Assembly (NCBI GenBank): GCA_937871635.1
Contig: CALMNS010000239.1
Coordinates: forward strand, 1-36,664
Direction of reading: 5' to 3'
Source of the DNA: an uncultured Solirubrobacter sp.
GTDB lineage: Bacteria; Actinomycetota; Thermoleophilia; Solirubrobacterales; Solirubrobacteraceae
DNA: 36,664 nucleotides
Shown: one piece after another, positions 35,688-36,664 of the stretch
Layout: each line of letters starts with the position of its first letter
Numbering within the stretch: the stretch's first letter is position 1
Notes under the pieces: generated by a model
Seen by the model: the letters and a program-made list of their open reading frames with translations, nothing else
Databases searched by the model: none
What the model was told of the DNA's origin: nothing
Program-made: the position numbers and the translations under genes

Positions 35688-36575
35688 TTAGCCGACCAAA
35701 CTTGCACTTAAGCGCCGGAAGTACTCCTCGCTGCTCTCGCCGTACGTCAGGGGATGCCAGGTCCGCGCTCGATCGCTGGGCATGCTCCGGTAGAGCTTTG
35801 TTCCTTCCCTTGCTCCCCGCGCGCGCAGCCAAACGCCGTTCGCTGACTGGTTCGGGTAAACCCGGCAGCGAAACGCCCCCGCCTGAACGATGCGTACGCT
35901 CAAGCTCGGCTCGCGGGCAGGGACGATGTGGTGGGCGTTCCAGACGCCGCGCGGGCTTCGGAACGGCAGCTGACGGCCGATGACCCCGCGCAAGATGTCG
36001 CTGGGTCCGCCGCTCGTTCTAAAGGCCCCCGTCGCGGGATTGTAGAGCCCCAGCCTACGCCACGCCCTGACTTCAGCGTCTTGGCGGTCAGCGGTGGTCG
36101 GGCACGCGAGGCGCGCAGTTCTGCGACCCCCTCTTAGAGGAGGGAGGACGGGCACGGGGTTACGAACGCCAGGTCTCAACGCTGAGCCCCCGATGCCCGT
36201 AAGTGTGATGACGTAGGTCTGTGCTCCGTCGGTGAAGGGACTGCATTCGAAGCTGAGATCTCGAAGCGGTACGGGTCCTCCACCATCGATCCTGTTGTAA
36301 TTGACTTGGCGCCTCAAGATCCGACGGCCCTTCAGCCTGATCTCAACGATCCCGCTGATCGCCAGCACGACGTTCGGGCCACAGGCGGCCGGGTTGATGA
36401 AGATCCCCACGCGCCGGTTCTCGGCCTGGAAGCGGACGGCATTCTCTCGAACCACTGTGTTGCGTCGCGGTCGGATCTCGAAGTCGCAGCGAACCGGATC
36501 AGCGCTTGCCCGGGCGCTGTTGGTTGTGGAGGGGGCACCCACGTTCCCTACACGATCGATGGCCCGGATCTGCAC
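35688..36575 (-). CDS. protein with C-terminal AHH-type (HNH/EndoVII superfamily) nuclease-like domain; N-terminus possibly incomplete
   Basis: WNAHHIVPAREPSLSVRIVQAGAFRCRVYPNQSANGVWLRARG...RTWHPLTYGESSEEYFRRLSASL; N-terminal VQIRAIDRVGNVGAP resembles an extracellular Ig/FN-like repeat end. Confidence 0.7.
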   Translation of the reverse strand: MQIRAIDRVGNVGAPSTTNSARASADPVRCDFEIRPRRNTVVRENAVRFQAENRRVGIFINPAACGPNVVLAISGIVEIRLKGRRILRRQVNYNRIDGGGPVPLRDLSFECSPFTDGAQTYVITLTGIGGSALRPGVRNPVPVLPPLRGGRRTARLACPTTADRQDAEVRAWRRLGLYNPATGAFRTSGGPSDILRGVIGRQLPFRSPRGVWNAHHIVPAREPSLSVRIVQAGAFRCRVYPNQSANGVWLRARGAREGTKLYRSMPSDRARTWHPLTYGESSEEYFRRLSASLVG

Positions 36576-36664
36576 CTCTTCCCCAGCAGCGGAGAGCGAG
36601 CTCGGGAGGGCTAGTTGTAGTTCCTAGCCACGTTGTTCATCCGGGCCCCCTTGGAGGCTGACAG

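Noticed and set aside
34622-35983. 453-aa plus-strand ORF
   Set aside because: Runs antisense across three minus-strand genes; no coherent domain.
1-36664. CRISPR arrays, rRNA and tRNA genes
   Set aside because: No regularly spaced repeats, no rRNA-like conserved blocks and no convincing tRNA cloverleaf seen on either strand by eye.

Overview
High-GC, actinobacterial-looking chromosomal window (gene content resembles Solirubrobacterales/Thermoleophilia; this placement is inference). Main parts: (i) ~0.1-3.2 kb: decayed or duplicated module with a secreted S1-type protease and two paralogous small partner proteins, joined head-to-head to a truncated Gp37/Gp68 (DUF5131) gene. (ii) 4.1-12.9 kb: compact, translationally coupled catabolic operon under a divergent ROK regulator (ROK kinase, M20 hydrolase, ribose-type ABC SBP, permease, YhfX-like PLP enzyme, single-NBD ATPase, double-SIS protein). 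This is the best candidate for an uncharacterised pathway. (iii) 12.9-17.6 kb: gene graveyard (NmrA-like, tyrosine integrase, MFS, P-loop kinase with an in-frame TAG, serine resolvase and SDR remnants). (iv) 17.6-32.9 kb: mostly ordinary chromosomal genes. (v) 33.0-36.6 kb: intact serine resolvase with palindromic upstream sites, then an AHH-type nuclease ORF with a candidate immunity gene. A ~20-nt sequence (CGGGTGCGTAWAGCGKGGTT) lies 68-80 bp from each of the three recombinase genes, and a palindromic family with consensus near GTCCCGTAAGCGGATCGGCTTACGGGAC occurs three times. All family assignments come from reading motifs by eye; no searches were run.
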